Shown here in pieces: positions 62,670 to 64,000 of a stretch of DNA of 64,000 nt; the first letter of the stretch is position 1; each line of letters begins with the position of its first letter. The notes under the pieces were generated by a model. That model was not told where the DNA came from and did not search any database. It saw only the letters and a list, made by a program, of their open reading frames with translations. This stretch comes from a halophilic archaeon (lineage in GTDB: Archaea > Halobacteriota > Halobacteria > Halobacteriales > Haladaptataceae), in contig QNGA01000006.1 of the NCBI GenBank assembly GCA_003298465.1, forward strand, positions 62,001 through 126,000. Direction: 5' to 3'. A program made the position numbers and the translations under genes.

Positions 62670-62951
62670 GCTACGTCGAGACGTCGCGCGATTGATCGTC
62701 TCTTGGGATCCCCGAACGGTTGCTTTTGAGAGAGTGAGTTGCATCCGATGGCGTTAGCGAAGAAGGTAAAAGCGTTGTTGTGATCAAGAGCGGTGAGCAC
62801 TTGATTAGTTGTCAAAAGCTGGACGGCCAGGAATACATATAGAAATAGTTGGCTCTGTTGAAATACCCAACAACTTATAGAACTGGCGTGCTGAATACAG
62901 AGCATTCGTTCACCAGTGGATAGTTGCCCCTGCCCGGCGTACAGACGGCAT

Positions 62952-63524
62952 ATGTTCCGAGATGTATTCTGGACGCCGGTCGAGGATATCGGATTAGAAC
63001 ACCTCCAACTCACCGAAGACCGGGCAGGGGTTGCCGCTGAGAGTACCGTCATCGGCACGCATGACGGCAAACCGTTCCGTATCCTCTATCAAGTTGACTG
63101 TGATCGTAGCTGGCGGACGAGGCGAGTCCACGTCGCAACGCTCGGTGGTCACTCACAATCGATGACACTCCGCGCTGATGGCGACGGTACGTGGATTGAC
63201 GAACAGGGCAGCGAACTCTCGGTACTGGAGAGGGCAATTGACGTCGATATTTCAGCGACCCCGTTCACCAACACGCTCCCGGTCAGACGTCTGGACCTAA
63301 GTGAGGGCGAGGCCACCGAACTGACCGTCACCTACGTCAGCGTTCCAGACCTCGGTCTCGACGCCGACGTCCAGCGATACACCTGCCTTGAGCCGGTCGA
63401 CGAGACGGGTGGTCGTTACCAATATGACGCGGTCGGGAGCGACTTCTCCGCCGAGTTGGAGGTCGACGCCGACGGCCTTGTCGTCGAGTATACAGGCCTT
63501 TTTACGCAGAGTGACCCGCCGTAA
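62952..63524 (+). CDS. putative glycolipid-binding family protein
   Basis: 190-residue beta-rich protein matching the putative glycolipid-binding family: FWTPVEDIGLEHLQLTEDRA, DCDRSWRTRRVHVATLGG, GDGTWIDEQGSELSVLERAI, DVDISATPFTNTLPVRRLDL and VQRYTCLEPVDETGGRYQYD. Its closest relatives are small cytosolic proteins of unknown biology. The start at 62952 gives the usual length. Downstream to 63792 (268 nt) no gene is seen. Confidence 0.85.
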   Translation: MFRDVFWTPVEDIGLEHLQLTEDRAGVAAESTVIGTHDGKPFRILYQVDCDRSWRTRRVHVATLGGHSQSMTLRADGDGTWIDEQGSELSVLERAIDVDISATPFTNTLPVRRLDLSEGEATELTVTYVSVPDLGLDADVQRYTCLEPVDETGGRYQYDAVGSDFSAELEVDADGLVVEYTGLFTQSDPP

Positions 63525-63819
63525 GGGACCATCCGGTCTGATAGGGATTAGCAGAAATCTTCGGCCTCTTCTATACAACTCATTCCTAACCTTTTGAAAA
63601 CGGTGTGACCGATCCAGAGGTTGCGTACAGCAAACCGACATCGTTTATTCCAAGAGATTCGTGCTGAAGCAGCCGACCAGTAGACCTGCGAATGTATCAG
63701 TGAGTGTTGGAGCAGCCTTCATGCAACGGAGAAGTCGGAGTAGGCGAATACCTCGGTGAATGAGACTTGAAAGCGGGTGGTTGAGTTGATAGCTATTCTT
63801 CGATCTCGAACTGCGGATT

Positions 63820-64000
63820 CTAGACTACTTCCCACAGGTGGTCGTCTGGGTCAAGGAAGTGACCGGAATATCCGCCCCATTCACGGTCACGTGGCGGATC
63901 GGTAATTTCTGCGCCTGCTTCGTCCGCTGTCTTCAGTACGGCATCGACTGCTTCTTTCGACGCGACGTTGTGACCGAGGGTAAATCTGTAGGACTGGGTG
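63820..64000 (-). pseudogene. VOC-family protein, partial; stop at a Trp position
   Basis: C-terminal part only; the gene runs off the window edge. YRFTLGHNVASKEAVDAVLK and ITDPPRDREWGGYSGHFLDP then DDHLWEVV lead to a TAG (63820-63822), after which NPQFEIEE continues in frame to a second stop at 63793-63795. The family normally reads EVxWNP, so TGG has become TAG. The fold's metal-binding Glu lies in WEVV just before the stop, so the truncated protein, short by about nine residues, may still work. Confidence 0.65.

Noticed and set aside
51867..64000. Recoding of TAG as tryptophan or pyrrolysine
   Set aside because: Stops are mixed TAG, TGA and TAA and lie mostly in dead mobile elements; simple decay is sufficient.
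1..64000. CRISPR array
   Set aside because: No series of regularly spaced identical direct repeats was found on reading the sequence; the tandem elements at 45691-45940 are degenerate hairpins of unequal spacing.

Overview
The window reads as a haloarchaeal replicon: acidic proteins, a Bat-type regulator, a HalOD1 protein, a halocyanin, DUF7521-type membrane proteins, an intron-less tRNA-Leu without an encoded CCA, AT-rich archaeal promoters and halophile insertion-sequence types. The many broken insertion sequences, gene remnants and a truncated Orc1/Cdc6 gene suggest a plastic chromosomal region or a megaplasmid. No rRNA or CRISPR array is seen.

Region 1 (1-11.5 kb): a PAS/GAF/HTH regulator, a site-2 protease with CBS domains, a methyltransferase remnant, a geranylgeranylglyceryl phosphate synthase paralog, a truncated hemoglobin, small zinc-ribbon proteins, two copies of a small winged-helix gene behind a 19-nt palindrome (one copy decayed), a SWIM zinc-finger protein, a wHTH/PIN toxin-antitoxin pair and tRNA-Leu(UAA). 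Region 2 (11.5-22.6 kb) is decayed accessory DNA: a dispersed repeat, universal stress proteins, a halocyanin operon, a wHTH/DUF7521 operon, a broken cystathionine gamma-synthase, a MOSC protein and a dead IS630-type element.

Region 3 (22.6-51.7 kb) is a large sugar-acid catabolic island. It holds four enolase-superfamily (MR/MLE) dehydratases, two fumarylacetoacetate-hydrolase-fold enzymes, an HpcH/HpaI aldolase, two aldehyde dehydrogenases, two 3-hydroxyisobutyrate-dehydrogenase-like proteins, two D-2-hydroxyacid dehydrogenases, an SAF-domain oxidoreductase, a Gfo/Idh/MocA protein, two VOC proteins, an aldo/keto reductase, an MFS permease, an Nramp-related permease lacking the metal-binding motifs, a LutC plus fused LutB-LutA lactate/glycolate oxidation system, and an IclR regulator. 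The parts fit aldonate dehydration followed either by a second dehydration and oxidation to 2-oxoglutarate, or by aldol cleavage to pyruvate plus an aldehyde that is oxidised to a hydroxyacid and then by Lut. The exact substrate cannot be read from the sequence.

Region 4 (51.8-56.5 kb): an IS6-type element with a perfect 8-bp target duplication and a transposase killed by three stops at tryptophan codons, an orc1/cdc6 N-terminal remnant, a polytopic membrane protein and the best copy of the dispersed repeat. Region 5 (56.5-62.7 kb): PxpA, PxpB and PxpC (5-oxoprolinase type) with a biotin carboxyl carrier, a biotin carboxylase and an amidase. Apart from PxpA this is the domain list of a urea amidolyase split into separate genes. 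The window ends with a glycolipid-binding-family protein and a partial VOC gene.
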